DNA of 35,433 nucleotides from Bacteroidota bacterium (GCA_023391015.1 JAEWBT010000016.1:1-35433); one strand, 5' to 3'; counted from the first letter of the stretch, positions 16,676 through 25,459 are shown. Notes: generated by a model not told the origin, from the letters alone. Program-made: numbers and translations.

Positions 16676-17944
16676 ATGGAAGGGAAAACCAAAAATATTC
16701 TGGTGCTGGTGGAACACGCCGGGCAGGGTGGTGCCGAGAAAGTGGCTGCCACAGTTGCGGCTTTGCTGGCTGAGCGCAGCGACTACCGGGTGCATTTCTG
16801 CACGCTTTACCAACCGGAGAAATTTCCCCAGATTCCGGGCGCTGGGTGCAGCAGTTTGGATTTGCCAACAGGCGGGGGCATTGCGGGTCGCGTCAGCCGT
16901 TATTGGGGAGCCATTTCCCGCCTCCGGGCTTTTAAGAAAGAAAAATCTATTGACTTAACGATCAGCAGTCTGTGGCCCACGGACTGGCCCAACCGGCTGA
17001 CAGGGCGCGAAAAAAAGATCGCCGTAATCCAGATCAACATTCTGAATAATCCGCAAAACGCCCTGATGGTGAAAGCGCGGCGGTTGGTGTCGGCGGTATA
17101 TCGCGGGTTTGATAAAATCGTGCTGGGCGGTAGCAACCTGCTTCCGGAATTGCGGGACTTTTTTGGGATTTCTGCCGAAAAGTTACAGGTCATTCACAAC
17201 CCGGTAGACACGCGCCGTGCCGCACAACAAGCTCAGGAATCTCCTATGCCTGCGTTGGAGGCTTTATTTTCCGGAAATCAGGTGCTGATGGCAGCCCACC
17301 GGCTGTCGCCCATCAAAAACACCGAAGCCTTGCTGCGGATTTTTCCGCAAGTGCGGGACACGGGCGCAAAACTTTTGATTGTGGGTGAAGGCGAGGAAAA
17401 AGAAATGCTTCTAAGCGCAGCGGCTGCTGCCGGGCTTTCTTACTGTAATCTTTCCACCACCGCCGCGCCAGACCTGTCTGCCGACGTTTTCTTTGCTGAT
17501 TTTCAAAACAATCTGGCTTCGCTGCTGGCACGGGCAACGCTGTTTGTATTTCCAACAAAGGGAGAAGGCCTGCCGCTCGTATTGCTCGATGCGATGACCT
17601 GTGGCTGCCCGGCGCTGGTGAGCGACTGCCCCAACGGTGGCATTTCGGAAATTATGGAAAGTTCCGTGCCTTACGACCCGGAGCGCCCGCGCACTGTTCC
17701 GCAAAAAGCTACCGGCGGCTACCTGATGCCGATTCCGGAAAATGCGGAAGCCGACGCTATTTGGGCAAGGCAAATCCGGGAGCTGTTGCAAAGCGACAAG
17801 CAGGAACGAGACGCGCTGATAGCTGCCGGTAAAGCCCGCGCGGCTACATTTGATGTTGAAAATATCCGGCAGGTATGGTATCGCCTAACCGATTCCTTGC
17901 TTGTGCCTGACCGATTTTTTATTGAAAGTGACGAAATCCTCTAA
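16676..17944 (+). CDS. GT4-family glycosyltransferase
   Basis: This 422-residue GT-B glycosyltransferase starts NILVLVEHAGQGGAEKVAATV, typical of GT4. The C-terminal domain contains AAHRLSPIKN, LLIVGEGEEKE and GEGLPLVLLDAMTCGCPALVSDCPNGG, which is the E-x7-D/E donor-binding region. The start could be the ATG at 16676 or a GTG at 16670 that overlaps the TGA of the reductase; I prefer the ATG. It overlaps the following gene by 17 nt. It probably acts on the cytoplasmic lipid-linked repeat unit. Position directly behind the deoxysugar genes makes it a candidate for transferring the 2,6-dideoxyhexose, but that is context only. Confidence 0.88.
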   Translation: MEGKTKNILVLVEHAGQGGAEKVAATVAALLAERSDYRVHFCTLYQPEKFPQIPGAGCSSLDLPTGGGIAGRVSRYWGAISRLRAFKKEKSIDLTISSLWPTDWPNRLTGREKKIAVIQINILNNPQNALMVKARRLVSAVYRGFDKIVLGGSNLLPELRDFFGISAEKLQVIHNPVDTRRAAQQAQESPMPALEALFSGNQVLMAAHRLSPIKNTEALLRIFPQVRDTGAKLLIVGEGEEKEMLLSAAAAAGLSYCNLSTTAAPDLSADVFFADFQNNLASLLARATLFVFPTKGEGLPLVLLDAMTCGCPALVSDCPNGGISEIMESSVPYDPERPRTVPQKATGGYLMPIPENAEADAIWARQIRELLQSDKQERDALIAAGKARAATFDVENIRQVWYRLTDSLLVPDRFFIESDEIL

Positions 17945-19157
17945 AGCCGTACTGTATCTTTCCTACGATGGCCTCAGCGACGCTATTGGGCAGTCGCAGG
18001 TGTTGCCATACCTGCGGGCCTGTCATGCGCGGGGCATTCCGCTGCATCTGGTGACGTTTGAAAAAGCGCAGAAAGCCGAAAAAATTGCGCAGATCGAAAA
18101 GCTGCTGGCTGCCGAAGGGATTCATTGGCACCGACTTTCGTTTACCGAAGAAAGCGGGCTTCAACATAAGATTTACGACTTTGGACGATTCATTCGCAAG
18201 GCGTTTTCCGTAGCACGGCAGGCTGATATCGACGTGATTCACGGGCGCAGCTACTTTGCCTCGATGGTGGGGTTGCTTTTGAAAAATACGACCGGCAAAA
18301 AGCTGATTTTCGACAAGCGCGACTTCTGGATTGATGCCGTTGTGGAAACTGGTCGGCTCAATCTACGCAAAAAGGCGCACCGCCTGGTGCACGACCGTTT
18401 GCGGGCCTTCGAGCGGGCGCTTTTCCGGAAATCCGACCACGTCGTGAGCCTCACACACAAAGCGAAAGCGATTGTGTTAGAAAAATACCCGCAGCAAAAA
18501 GCCGATAGCGTGACGGTGGTTCCCTGCTGCGCGGATTTGAGCCTTTTTGACCCGCAGAAAATCAAGACCTCCGATCAGGAAGCGTTGCGAAAAAAATATG
18601 GGCTTGAGGGTGCGACGGTCTTTGGCTACGTCGGCAGCGTTGGACCGGCCTATATGATCGGTGAATTGTTTGCTCTTTTCAAGGTAATTTCCGGAAACGT
18701 TCCGGCTGCAAAGCTGCTTTTTATGGTCAACAACGATCCGGAAGAAGTACTTCGCCTGGCAGAAAGTGCTGGAATCTCCCGCGATCAAATCGTGGTTACG
18801 CACGCTCCGCGCGAGCAGATGCCGCTGCACATTTCCATTATCCACTACGGGCTTTTCTTTATCATGCCCACTTTTGCCAAGCAGGCCTGCTCCCCTACGA
18901 AGCAATACGAGATGCTGGCTATGGGCAAGCCGATTATCACCAACAAAGGCGTTGGCGACGCCGAAAAAGTGTTTGAAGAACTGGACTGCGGGTTCTTACT
19001 GGAAGATTTTAGCGAAGAAAGTTACCGGACCGCCGCCGACTGGATTTCTCAAAACCCGCCAAAAGAAACGCACTACGACCTCAGCCATTACTCGCTCGGG
19101 TACGGGGCAGAAAAATATTACACTGTTTACCGCTCGCTGCTCGATGGAAAAAGCTAA
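17928..19157 (+). CDS. GT4-like glycosyltransferase
   Basis: This 409-residue protein (from a GTG start) shows KAVLYLSYDGLSDAIGQSQVLPYL at its N-terminus, with the DG/GQSQ pattern common in family 4 transferases of exopolysaccharide loci. It continues with DVIHGRSYFASMVGLLL, then FGYVGSVGPAYMIGEL and the C-terminal SPTKQYEMLAMGKPIITNKGVGD segment. The pattern is that of a GT-B transferase with a Lys-Glu donor-binding site. I chose GTG 17928, since the family N-terminus begins just after it; the frame stays open to a TTG at 17901. It overlaps the gene before by 17 nt and the gene after by 14 nt, so translation of this run is probably coupled. Confidence 0.85.
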   Translation: MTKSSKAVLYLSYDGLSDAIGQSQVLPYLRACHARGIPLHLVTFEKAQKAEKIAQIEKLLAAEGIHWHRLSFTEESGLQHKIYDFGRFIRKAFSVARQADIDVIHGRSYFASMVGLLLKNTTGKKLIFDKRDFWIDAVVETGRLNLRKKAHRLVHDRLRAFERALFRKSDHVVSLTHKAKAIVLEKYPQQKADSVTVVPCCADLSLFDPQKIKTSDQEALRKKYGLEGATVFGYVGSVGPAYMIGELFALFKVISGNVPAAKLLFMVNNDPEEVLRLAESAGISRDQIVVTHAPREQMPLHISIIHYGLFFIMPTFAKQACSPTKQYEMLAMGKPIITNKGVGDAEKVFEELDCGFLLEDFSEESYRTAADWISQNPPKETHYDLSHYSLGYGAEKYYTVYRSLLDGKS

Positions 19158-20295
19158 ACGCATTCTTTTTATTGTTCCTTACCCGCACGACAAAGCACCC
19201 AGTCAGCGACTGAAATTTGAACAGTATTACGCCAAATTCCGGGAAGCAGGCTACGAAGTAGAATGGTCCTCTTTCTACGACGATAAAGCGTGGAACCTGA
19301 TTTACAAGCCCGGCAACCTGCCCGGTAAACTCGCAGCAATGGGGCGGGGGTATTTTCGGCGGCTGCGCGATTTGTTTCGCCTCGGTAAATACGATATTAT
19401 CTACGCCCACTTGTGGGTGACGCCCATTGGGCCGCCCGTTTTTGAGCACCTGCTGGCCGCGATTTCCGGAAAAAAGCTCGTCTATGACATCGACGATTTG
19501 ATCTTTCTAAAGAATGCCTCGCACATTGCCTGGTGGAAGCAGCTGATTAAAGGCCGGAAAAAGCCGATTGTGTTGATGAAGAAAGCGCGGCACGTGGTTA
19601 CCTGTACGCCTTTTCTGGATGAATTTGTCCGGAAATACAACCCGAACACGACCGATATTTCCTCCACGATTGACACCGACAGTTATCAGCCGGTCAATCC
19701 CTACGAAAACAACAGGAAGCTCACATTGGGGTGGAGCGGCAGCCACAGCACGGCGGGCTACCTGCACCTGCTGACCGACGTGTTGCAGGCGATTTATAAA
19801 GAACAGCCCTTCCGCCTGCTGGTGATGGGCGATAAAGACTTCAAGATGGAAGGCGTGGAGGTGGAAGCGCACGCGTGGAGCGCCGAAGGCGAAATCCCGA
19901 CCTTGCAGCAAATCGATATTGGGCTGTACCCACTGCCCGACGAACAATGGGTGCTGGGTAAAAGTGGGCTAAAGGCATTGCAATACATGAGCCTTGGCAT
20001 TCCAACAGTGGCTACGGCGATCGGGGCCAATTACCGGGTCATTGAAGACGGCATTTCCGGCTTTCTGGTGAAAACACCGGAGGAGTGGAAAGAAAAACTG
20101 CGCTTGCTGATGCAGGATGCAGACCTGCGCAAGCGAATCGGAAAGGCCGCCCAAGAGCGGGTGGAACAGCATTATTCCATTAAAAGCACCGCGCCCGTTT
20201 ATATCGACATACTTACTTCTGTAGCTGGTATTTCTTCCGGTTCTTCGTCCTCCACTTCTTCTACGCGCGACACCGCCGGGTCTTCCGGAAAATAA
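19144..20295 (+). CDS. GT4-like glycosyltransferase with Ser-rich tail
   Basis: This 383-residue GT-B protein begins KRILFIVPYPHDKAPSQRLKFEQYY, a start common in family 4-type transferases of Bacteroidota. It has KLVYDIDDLIFL, LGWSGSHSTAGYL, and a C-terminal PLPDEQWVLGKSGLKALQYMSLGIPTVA segment followed by VIEDGISGFLV. The ATG at 19144 is chosen because the upstream part of the open frame lies inside the preceding gene in another frame. The last 20 or so residues are almost all Ser, Thr and Gly. They are read from DNA that is also the 3' end of the minus-strand membrane gene: the two genes converge and overlap by 97 bp. The normal transferase fold seems to end near YIDILTS, so the tail is an add-on. 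Confidence 0.87.
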   Translation: MEKAKRILFIVPYPHDKAPSQRLKFEQYYAKFREAGYEVEWSSFYDDKAWNLIYKPGNLPGKLAAMGRGYFRRLRDLFRLGKYDIIYAHLWVTPIGPPVFEHLLAAISGKKLVYDIDDLIFLKNASHIAWWKQLIKGRKKPIVLMKKARHVVTCTPFLDEFVRKYNPNTTDISSTIDTDSYQPVNPYENNRKLTLGWSGSHSTAGYLHLLTDVLQAIYKEQPFRLLVMGDKDFKMEGVEVEAHAWSAEGEIPTLQQIDIGLYPLPDEQWVLGKSGLKALQYMSLGIPTVATAIGANYRVIEDGISGFLVKTPEEWKEKLRLLMQDADLRKRIGKAAQERVEQHYSIKSTAPVYIDILTSVAGISSGSSSSTSSTRDTAGSSGK

Positions 20296-21602
20296 CGCTG
20301 GTAGAGCAAGGCCAGAAACAAGGTATAGAACGGCAAAATCGGGATTTTATACCGCACGAGCGTTCCAAAGTTGGAAGAAGAAATCCCTACCATGAACGCA
20401 AACAGGAGGCTGAATAAAAGGCAAAACTGAATCGTTGGGTCGTTGAAGACGGCACTAAAGAAATTTTTAAAACCCACCCTGCGCAGCACCTTGATGGTGA
20501 AATATAACAACACCATGCTTTCCAGGGAGGCAAAAAGCGTAAACGGTTTCAGGTATTCCCATGGATAAGGCCGGAAAAGGGTAACGTTTATCCCCGCCGG
20601 CACCGACCCTAACAAGCCGGGTATTGAACTGTAATCCACATTCAAATCATAGGCCGAGCCGGCGTTCAGCTCGGCGATATAGCCATACGTCAGGCTGGCC
20701 GTCTCCAGAACATTTTCCAGCGCGTAGTTGCCCAGAATATCGCCCAGATTGGTCATGACCGCAACAATAGAAGCTACTGAAACAACCAACACAATGGGTG
20801 TGATGAGAGTCCGCAGGCCGGGATTTTCAATCCGCCCTTTTAACGCAGAAAACACATAAAAAATATAGAACGGCAGAAAGGCAGCCAGGATGTAAACCTT
20901 CACCGAAGCAATCAAAAAAGCACTGAAAATAAATCCAGCGATATTTAAAGGCAATTTCCGGGGCTTAATGAAAATGTAGTAACCGCAAATAAATAACCAG
21001 CAAAGCGCGGTAAACGTAATAGTATCCTTAAAAATACTGGAACTCCAAATCAGCAAAGACGGAATATAGATAGAACAAAAAGCAGCTACCCGATAGTTTA
21101 GATTATAATTGCGCAGAAAAAATACAAACAAATTCCACAACGCTAGGTAGGCTAACGCAGAAAACAGAAGCGAGCAAGGCAGGAAAGCATTAAAGCTCAC
21201 CATATTGACCAGCCCTGCAATCTTGGCTACGTTAAAGGAAGATTCAGCGTAGATACGTGCATCATAGATATTGAGACCATCCAGGTTTCCAAAATTAAAC
21301 TGATGGGTATTGCTCTTCAAAACCCGGAAAATCTCCTCTGGATGATTGAAAAAATATCCACTCAACATCTTACCACCTTCAAAATAAAAGCGCCCGTCGT
21401 AGGCCCCGCGGTAATAGTATTCATATACCATCCCGATGGCGATGCAGCCAAAAAACTTCAGCCACATCCCCCGTCTGAAATAAGGCCACAACTCCTCGGC
21501 ATCCTCGTAATTCCGGGAATGGAAATAACCTCTCAATAACAACACGCACACCGCCAGATATACCGGCAGTAGCGCGTAGTCATACCAGTATATAAAATAC
21601 AT
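20199..21602 (-). CDS. Polytopic membrane protein, candidate Wzy polymerase
   Basis: This 467-residue protein has about ten to twelve hydrophobic segments, with a short N-terminal membrane segment at the very start (YWYDYALLPVYLAVCVLLL). It carries a large extracytoplasmic stretch around ETASLTYGYIAELNAGSAYDL. Motifs such as PSLLIWSSSIFKDT and NFGTLVRYKIPILPFY are seen in membrane proteins of exopolysaccharide loci. I do not recognise a defined family, but no other candidate for the polymerase exists in the window, so Wzy is a reasonable guess. The C-terminus is very acidic (EEVEDEEPEE), and the last 97 bp overlap the convergent glycosyltransferase gene. It starts 6 nt after the UDP-xylose synthase stop, so it is in the same minus-strand operon. 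Confidence 0.65.
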   Translation of the reverse strand: MYFIYWYDYALLPVYLAVCVLLLRGYFHSRNYEDAEELWPYFRRGMWLKFFGCIAIGMVYEYYYRGAYDGRFYFEGGKMLSGYFFNHPEEIFRVLKSNTHQFNFGNLDGLNIYDARIYAESSFNVAKIAGLVNMVSFNAFLPCSLLFSALAYLALWNLFVFFLRNYNLNYRVAAFCSIYIPSLLIWSSSIFKDTITFTALCWLFICGYYIFIKPRKLPLNIAGFIFSAFLIASVKVYILAAFLPFYIFYVFSALKGRIENPGLRTLITPIVLVVSVASIVAVMTNLGDILGNYALENVLETASLTYGYIAELNAGSAYDLNVDYSSIPGLLGSVPAGINVTLFRPYPWEYLKPFTLFASLESMVLLYFTIKVLRRVGFKNFFSAVFNDPTIQFCLLFSLLFAFMVGISSSNFGTLVRYKIPILPFYTLFLALLYQRYFPEDPAVSRVEEVEDEEPEEIPATEVSMSI

Positions 21603-21608
21603 AACGTT

Positions 21609-22547
21609 CTACACCAGCGTTCCTTTAAAATAATCCAGCGTCCGTCGCAACCCTTCCGCGCGGTCCACCTTTGGCGTCCAGCCCAGGATTTCCTTTGCTT
21701 TTGTGATGTTAGGCTGCCGTTGCTTGGGGTCATCCTGCGGCAAAGGGCGATAGACGATTTTCACCTTTGCTCCCGTCAGCGCGAGCACTTCCTCCGCAAA
21801 TTGTTGCAGGGTAATCTCCACGGGGTTGCCAATATTCACCGGCAGGTGGTAATCCGAGAACAAAAGTCGGTAAATGCCATCCACAAGGTCATCCACGTAG
21901 CAAAAAGAGCGCGTCTGCGAGCCGTCGCCAAATACGGTGATGTCTTCGCCATGCAGCGCCTGATTGACGAACGTTGGCAGCGCGCGGCCATCATCCAGGC
22001 GCATTCGCGGGCCATAGGTATTGAAAATGCGCACAATCCGCGTTTCCAATCCATGAAAGTTGTGATAGGCCATCGTCATACTTTCCATAAAACGCTTGGC
22101 TTCGTCATACACGCCGCGTGGGCCAATAGGATTCACGTTGCCCCAGTATTCTTCCGGCTGCGGATGCACCAGTGGGTCACCATACACTTCCGAGGTGCTG
22201 GCCACCAGCATCCGCGCGCCCTTTGCTTTGGCGAGGCCCAGCAGGTTGTGCGTACCCAAGGAGCTTACTTTCAGGGTCTGAATCGGCATCTTCAGGTAAT
22301 CGATCGGCGAAGCGGGCGAGGCAAAATGCAGAATATAATCAATGGTCCCCGGCACATGCACGTATTTGGAAACGTCGTGGTGATAGAACGTAAACGCCTG
22401 GTGGGGAAACAAGTGCTCGATGTTGCGGATATTGCCCGTCAGCAGGTTATCCATCCCCACCACCTCAAAACCTTCGCCGATAAAGCGGTCGCAGAGGTGA
22501 GAGCCGAGGAATCCGGCTGCGCCGGTAATGAGTATTCTTTTTGCCAT
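21609..22547 (-). CDS. uxs: UDP-glucuronate decarboxylase (UDP-xylose synthase)
   Basis: This 312-residue extended SDR would convert UDP-glucuronate to UDP-xylose. The NAD motif GAAGFLGSH is at the start. Family-typical blocks follow: LHFASPASPIDYL, TSEVYGDPLVHPQPEEYWG with the adjacent NPIGPRGVYDEAKR (YxxxK active site), RIFNTYGPRM, and FGDGSQTRSFCYVDDLV. The SEVYGDP...Q-E-YWG and R-YDEAKR combination separates UXS from other sugar-nucleotide SDRs. The substrate comes from the UDP-glucose dehydrogenase encoded just upstream on the same strand. The two genes are separated by 212 bp that contain a strong hairpin at 22572-22604. Confidence 0.93.
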   Translation of the reverse strand: MAKRILITGAAGFLGSHLCDRFIGEGFEVVGMDNLLTGNIRNIEHLFPHQAFTFYHHDVSKYVHVPGTIDYILHFASPASPIDYLKMPIQTLKVSSLGTHNLLGLAKAKGARMLVASTSEVYGDPLVHPQPEEYWGNVNPIGPRGVYDEAKRFMESMTMAYHNFHGLETRIVRIFNTYGPRMRLDDGRALPTFVNQALHGEDITVFGDGSQTRSFCYVDDLVDGIYRLLFSDYHLPVNIGNPVEITLQQFAEEVLALTGAKVKIVYRPLPQDDPKQRQPNITKAKEILGWTPKVDRAEGLRRTLDYFKGTLV

Positions 22548-22571
22548 AAAAGCACAAGTTTTTTAGATCTC

Positions 22572-22604
22572 AAAAATCTTTTTCCAACCCGGAAAAAGAT
22601 TTTT
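22572..22604 (-). terminator. Perfect 14-bp AT-rich hairpin between ugd and uxs
   Basis: Positions 22572-22585 pair perfectly with 22591-22604 around a 5-nt loop. Read on the minus strand the right arm ends in a T run, so it could act as a terminator or attenuator after ugd, letting only part of transcription enter uxs. The T run is inside the stem and not after it, so terminator function is uncertain. Confidence 0.45.
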
Positions 22605-22759
22605 CCAGAATTGGATTGGGGGAAGATAAGTGGAATTAGAAAAAGCATCCCCCGGTATGCTATAGCAGCCTGAAAAATGGCTTTTTGGGAAGCGATTTCC
22701 GGAAATAGCCTGCACCGGAAAGCCAGTCTTTTCTCCCAAAGCCCGATGCCCCTGAAATA

Positions 22760-24097
22760 CTACGCGTTCCGCACCACGGCGCTTTCCACCACGGGCCGCC
22801 CCATGCTTTCGTAGTAAAATCCAATCTCTTCCATCTTCGCCAAAGTATAAACGTTGCGACCATCGAAAACGACGGGTGCGCGCAGCAGTTCGGCCATGCG
22901 TTCAAAGTTTGGATTCCGGAATTCGGCCCATTCCGTAACGATAATCAAAGCATCGGCGCTCTCCAGCGCGTCGTAGGCATCTTCAGCATAGTGGATGCCG
23001 TCTTCGCCCAGTTGGCGGCGCACATTGTCCATCGCCTCGGGGTCGAAAGTGCGCACCTGCGCCCCTGCTGCCAATAGCTCCTTAATCAGTTCCAGCGCCG
23101 GTGCTTCGCGGATGTCGTCGGTCTCTGGTTTAAAAGCCAGGCCCCATACAGCAAAGGTCTTGCCGGAAAGATTGCCGCCGTAGTATTTCTTTACCTTCTT
23201 GCCCAGCATTGTTTTTTGCCGGTCGTTCACTTCCATCACCGAGCGCACAATCTGAAAATCATAATCGTGCTCCGCAGCGGTTTGAGCCAGCGCCTGCACA
23301 TCCTTAGGAAAACAAGATCCACCATAGCCCACACCGGGAAAAAGAAAGCGCTTCCCAATGCGGTTGTCCGAACCCATTCCAATCCGCACCGAATCCACAT
23401 CGGCCCCGGCCCGCTCACACAGGTTGGCCATCTCGTTCATAAAAGAAATGCGCATCGCCAGGTAGGCATTGGCCGCATACTTGGTCATCTCCGAAGACCG
23501 CTCGTCCATGAAGTGAATCGGGTTGCCCTGCCGCACAAAAGGCGTATACAGCTCCTCCATGATTTTGCGGGCCGCCTCCGAGCGCGTGCCCAGCACCACC
23601 CGGTCGGGTTTCAGGAAATCCTCAATGGCTACGCCTTCGCGCAGGAATTCCGGGTTGGAAACCACGTCGAAAAGCTCTGGCGAAAGCGTTTCGCCCAGCA
23701 CCGCAGCCACTTTCTCAGCTGTACCCACGGGAACGGTGCTTTTATTTACCACCACCGTATAAGTCGTGATGAGCTTGCTTAAATCTTTGGCGGCTTGCAG
23801 CACGTAACGCAAATCGGCTTCGCCCCCTTCGCCGGGGGGGGTGGGCAAGGCCAGGAAGATGACCTGCGCATTTGCCATTCCTTCCTCCAGCGAGGTGGTG
23901 AACTGAATGCGTCCTTCCTTGATGTTGCGATCCAGCAGCAAGTCGAGACCCGGCTCGTAGATGGGGGATTTCCCGGCGCGCAGGCGGGCAATTTTGTCGG
24001 TGTTCACATCCACACAAACCACATCATTCCCCATCTCTGCAAAACAAACCCCACTCACAAGCCCTACATAACCGGTTCCGACGATAGTAAGCTGCAT
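22760..24097 (-). CDS. ugd: UDP-glucose 6-dehydrogenase
   Basis: This 445-residue enzyme oxidises UDP-glucose to UDP-glucuronate with two NAD+. The N-terminal NAD domain begins MQLTIVGTGYVGLVSGVCFAEMG. STVPVGTAEKV and NPEFLREG follow, and the catalytic cysteine lies in GVGYGGSCFPKDV at about residue 260. The C-terminal UDP-binding domain has FKPETDDIREAPAL and the end VFDGRNVY. ATG 24097 is the normal family start; the frame is open for another 182 codons upstream, but that stretch is antisense to the next gene and looks like a shadow. The product feeds UDP-xylose synthase, the next gene on this strand. A perfect -7 box (TATCTTTG) lies 34 nt before the start. Confidence 0.96.
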   Translation of the reverse strand: MQLTIVGTGYVGLVSGVCFAEMGNDVVCVDVNTDKIARLRAGKSPIYEPGLDLLLDRNIKEGRIQFTTSLEEGMANAQVIFLALPTPPGEGGEADLRYVLQAAKDLSKLITTYTVVVNKSTVPVGTAEKVAAVLGETLSPELFDVVSNPEFLREGVAIEDFLKPDRVVLGTRSEAARKIMEELYTPFVRQGNPIHFMDERSSEMTKYAANAYLAMRISFMNEMANLCERAGADVDSVRIGMGSDNRIGKRFLFPGVGYGGSCFPKDVQALAQTAAEHDYDFQIVRSVMEVNDRQKTMLGKKVKKYYGGNLSGKTFAVWGLAFKPETDDIREAPALELIKELLAAGAQVRTFDPEAMDNVRRQLGEDGIHYAEDAYDALESADALIIVTEWAEFRNPNFERMAELLRAPVVFDGRNVYTLAKMEEIGFYYESMGRPVVESAVVRNA

Positions 24098-24130
24098 AAA
24101 ATAATAAAAGGCTGTTTCAATAAGCGATTG

Positions 24131-24138
24131 CAAAGATA
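24131..24138 (-). promoter_or_regulatory. -7 promoter element of ugd
   Basis: Read on the minus strand this is TATCTTTG, a perfect match to TAnnTTTG, 33 nt upstream of the ugd ATG. A TTTG lies only 13 nt before it, so the -33 element is not at the consensus distance. Confidence 0.45.
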
Positions 24139-24226
24139 GGCGCAGGGTTGACAAATTATAGAACCCTTCAAAGCCGTTTTTCGGGGATGAAAACGCCTTT
24201 TTTTTACCCGGATTTCGGGAAATTCT

Positions 24227-24234
24227 TAGCTTGC
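24227..24234 (+). promoter_or_regulatory. Possible -7 promoter element of the divergent glycosyltransferase gene
   Basis: TAGCTTGC resembles TAnnTTTG, with a TTT 21 nt upstream at 24203-24205, and lies 34 nt before the ATG at 24269. It would drive the transferase gene divergently from ugd. The match is imperfect. Confidence 0.3.
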
Positions 24235-24268
24235 ACACTGTCGCCCATCCAAGCTGCCCCTTCTTTCC

Positions 24269-25459
24269 ATGCCTCGCATTCTTCGCATCCTCAACCGCTT
24301 GATTATTGGCGGCCCGGCGCTCAACGCCGCTTATCTTACAAAATACATGGCGCCGGAATGGGACACGAAGCTGGTCATTGGCGGCAAGGATGACCACGAA
24401 CAAGATGCTGATCACCTCACCACAAAGCTGGGCATCGAACCGGTGGTAATTAGCGAGATGAAACGTGCCATCCGCCCCGCTGAAGACCGGAAGGCCTACC
24501 GCAAGCTGAAAAGCCTGATTCAGGATTTCCGTCCCGATGTGGTTCATACGCATGCTGCCAAAAGCGGCGCATTGGGCCGCCTGGCAGCTCACGCCTGCGG
24601 CGTGCCGGTGGTGGTGCACACCTTTCACGGCCATGTCTTCCATAGCTATTTCAGCCCGGCCAAAACCCGCATTTTCCTGGAGACCGAGCGTTATCTGGCC
24701 CGCCGTTCATCCGGCATCATCGCCATCTCCGATATTCAAAAGGCCGAACTGGCCGATACCTACAAAATCTGTCCGGCGGAGAAGATATCCGTCATCCCCC
24801 TGGGTCTCGATCTGGATGCCTTTGGCCAGCAACCCGAAACAAAGCGAAACGATTTCCGGAAACAGTTTGGCTTTGCCGAAGACGATCTGATTATTACCAT
24901 CGTAGGGCGCATCGTGCCGGTGAAAAACCACCTGTTGTTTGTGAAAATGGCCGAGCGCGTAGCGGCAAGAGCCGAAGGCCAGAACGTCCGGTTCCTCGTG
25001 GTGGGCGATGGCGAAAGCCGCGCGGCCATGGAAGATGCTTTCCGGAAATCAAGCGTTTCCTACGCCTATTTTCCGGAAGATAAAGCGCCCGCGCAGGCGG
25101 TTTGCATCTCTTGGTCGCGCGAGGTAGATCGCGTGTTTGCCGCGTCCGATATCGTCGTCTTAACGTCTTTCAACGAAGGCACTCCGGTATCGATGATTGA
25201 AGCTCAGGCGGCGGGCAAGCCGGTGGTGTGTACCAACGTGGGCGGCGTGGCCGACATTATCGAAAATGGCGCAACGGGCTTTGTAGTGCCCACCGACGAC
25301 GCAGCGGCTTTTTCAGACGCGGTCTCGAAATTGGTGATGGATGCAGACCTGCGCCGTGCTATGGGCGAAAAAGGCCAGCGGGCCGTGTTGGGGCGCTTTT
25401 CCTATCAGCGCCTGGTGGCGGATATGGACGGGTATTACAGAAGATTGCTGGGCCGGTAA
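24269..25459 (+). CDS. GT4-family glycosyltransferase
   Basis: This 396-residue GT-B transferase begins PRILRILNRLIIGGPALNAAYLT and has the VVHTHAAKSGALGRLAA segment shared by GT4 enzymes that use UDP-GlcNAc or related donors. TFHGHVFHSYFSP follows, then IVGRIVPVKNHLL, FLVVGDGESRA, and the donor-binding FNEGTPVSMIEAQAAGKPVV (E-x7-E), with GVADIIENGATGFVV. It stands alone on the plus strand, divergent from ugd, after the end of the main operon. Three palindrome copies lie in it. The donor cannot be fixed from sequence; the HexNAc or HexNAcA supplied by the 27.8-30.3 kb genes is a possibility. Confidence 0.9.
   Translation: MPRILRILNRLIIGGPALNAAYLTKYMAPEWDTKLVIGGKDDHEQDADHLTTKLGIEPVVISEMKRAIRPAEDRKAYRKLKSLIQDFRPDVVHTHAAKSGALGRLAAHACGVPVVVHTFHGHVFHSYFSPAKTRIFLETERYLARRSSGIIAISDIQKAELADTYKICPAEKISVIPLGLDLDAFGQQPETKRNDFRKQFGFAEDDLIITIVGRIVPVKNHLLFVKMAERVAARAEGQNVRFLVVGDGESRAAMEDAFRKSSVSYAYFPEDKAPAQAVCISWSREVDRVFAASDIVVLTSFNEGTPVSMIEAQAAGKPVVCTNVGGVADIIENGATGFVVPTDDAAAFSDAVSKLVMDADLRRAMGEKGQRAVLGRFSYQRLVADMDGYYRRLLGR

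Noticed and set aside
18766..19143. Upstream extension of the glycosyltransferase frame at 19144
   Set aside because: It is an out-of-frame reading of the preceding glycosyltransferase gene; the natural N-terminus begins at 19144.
24098..24643. N-terminal extension of the UDP-glucose dehydrogenase frame
   Set aside because: The extra 182 codons are antisense to the glycosyltransferase at 24269 and unlike any dehydrogenase; the family start is at 24097.
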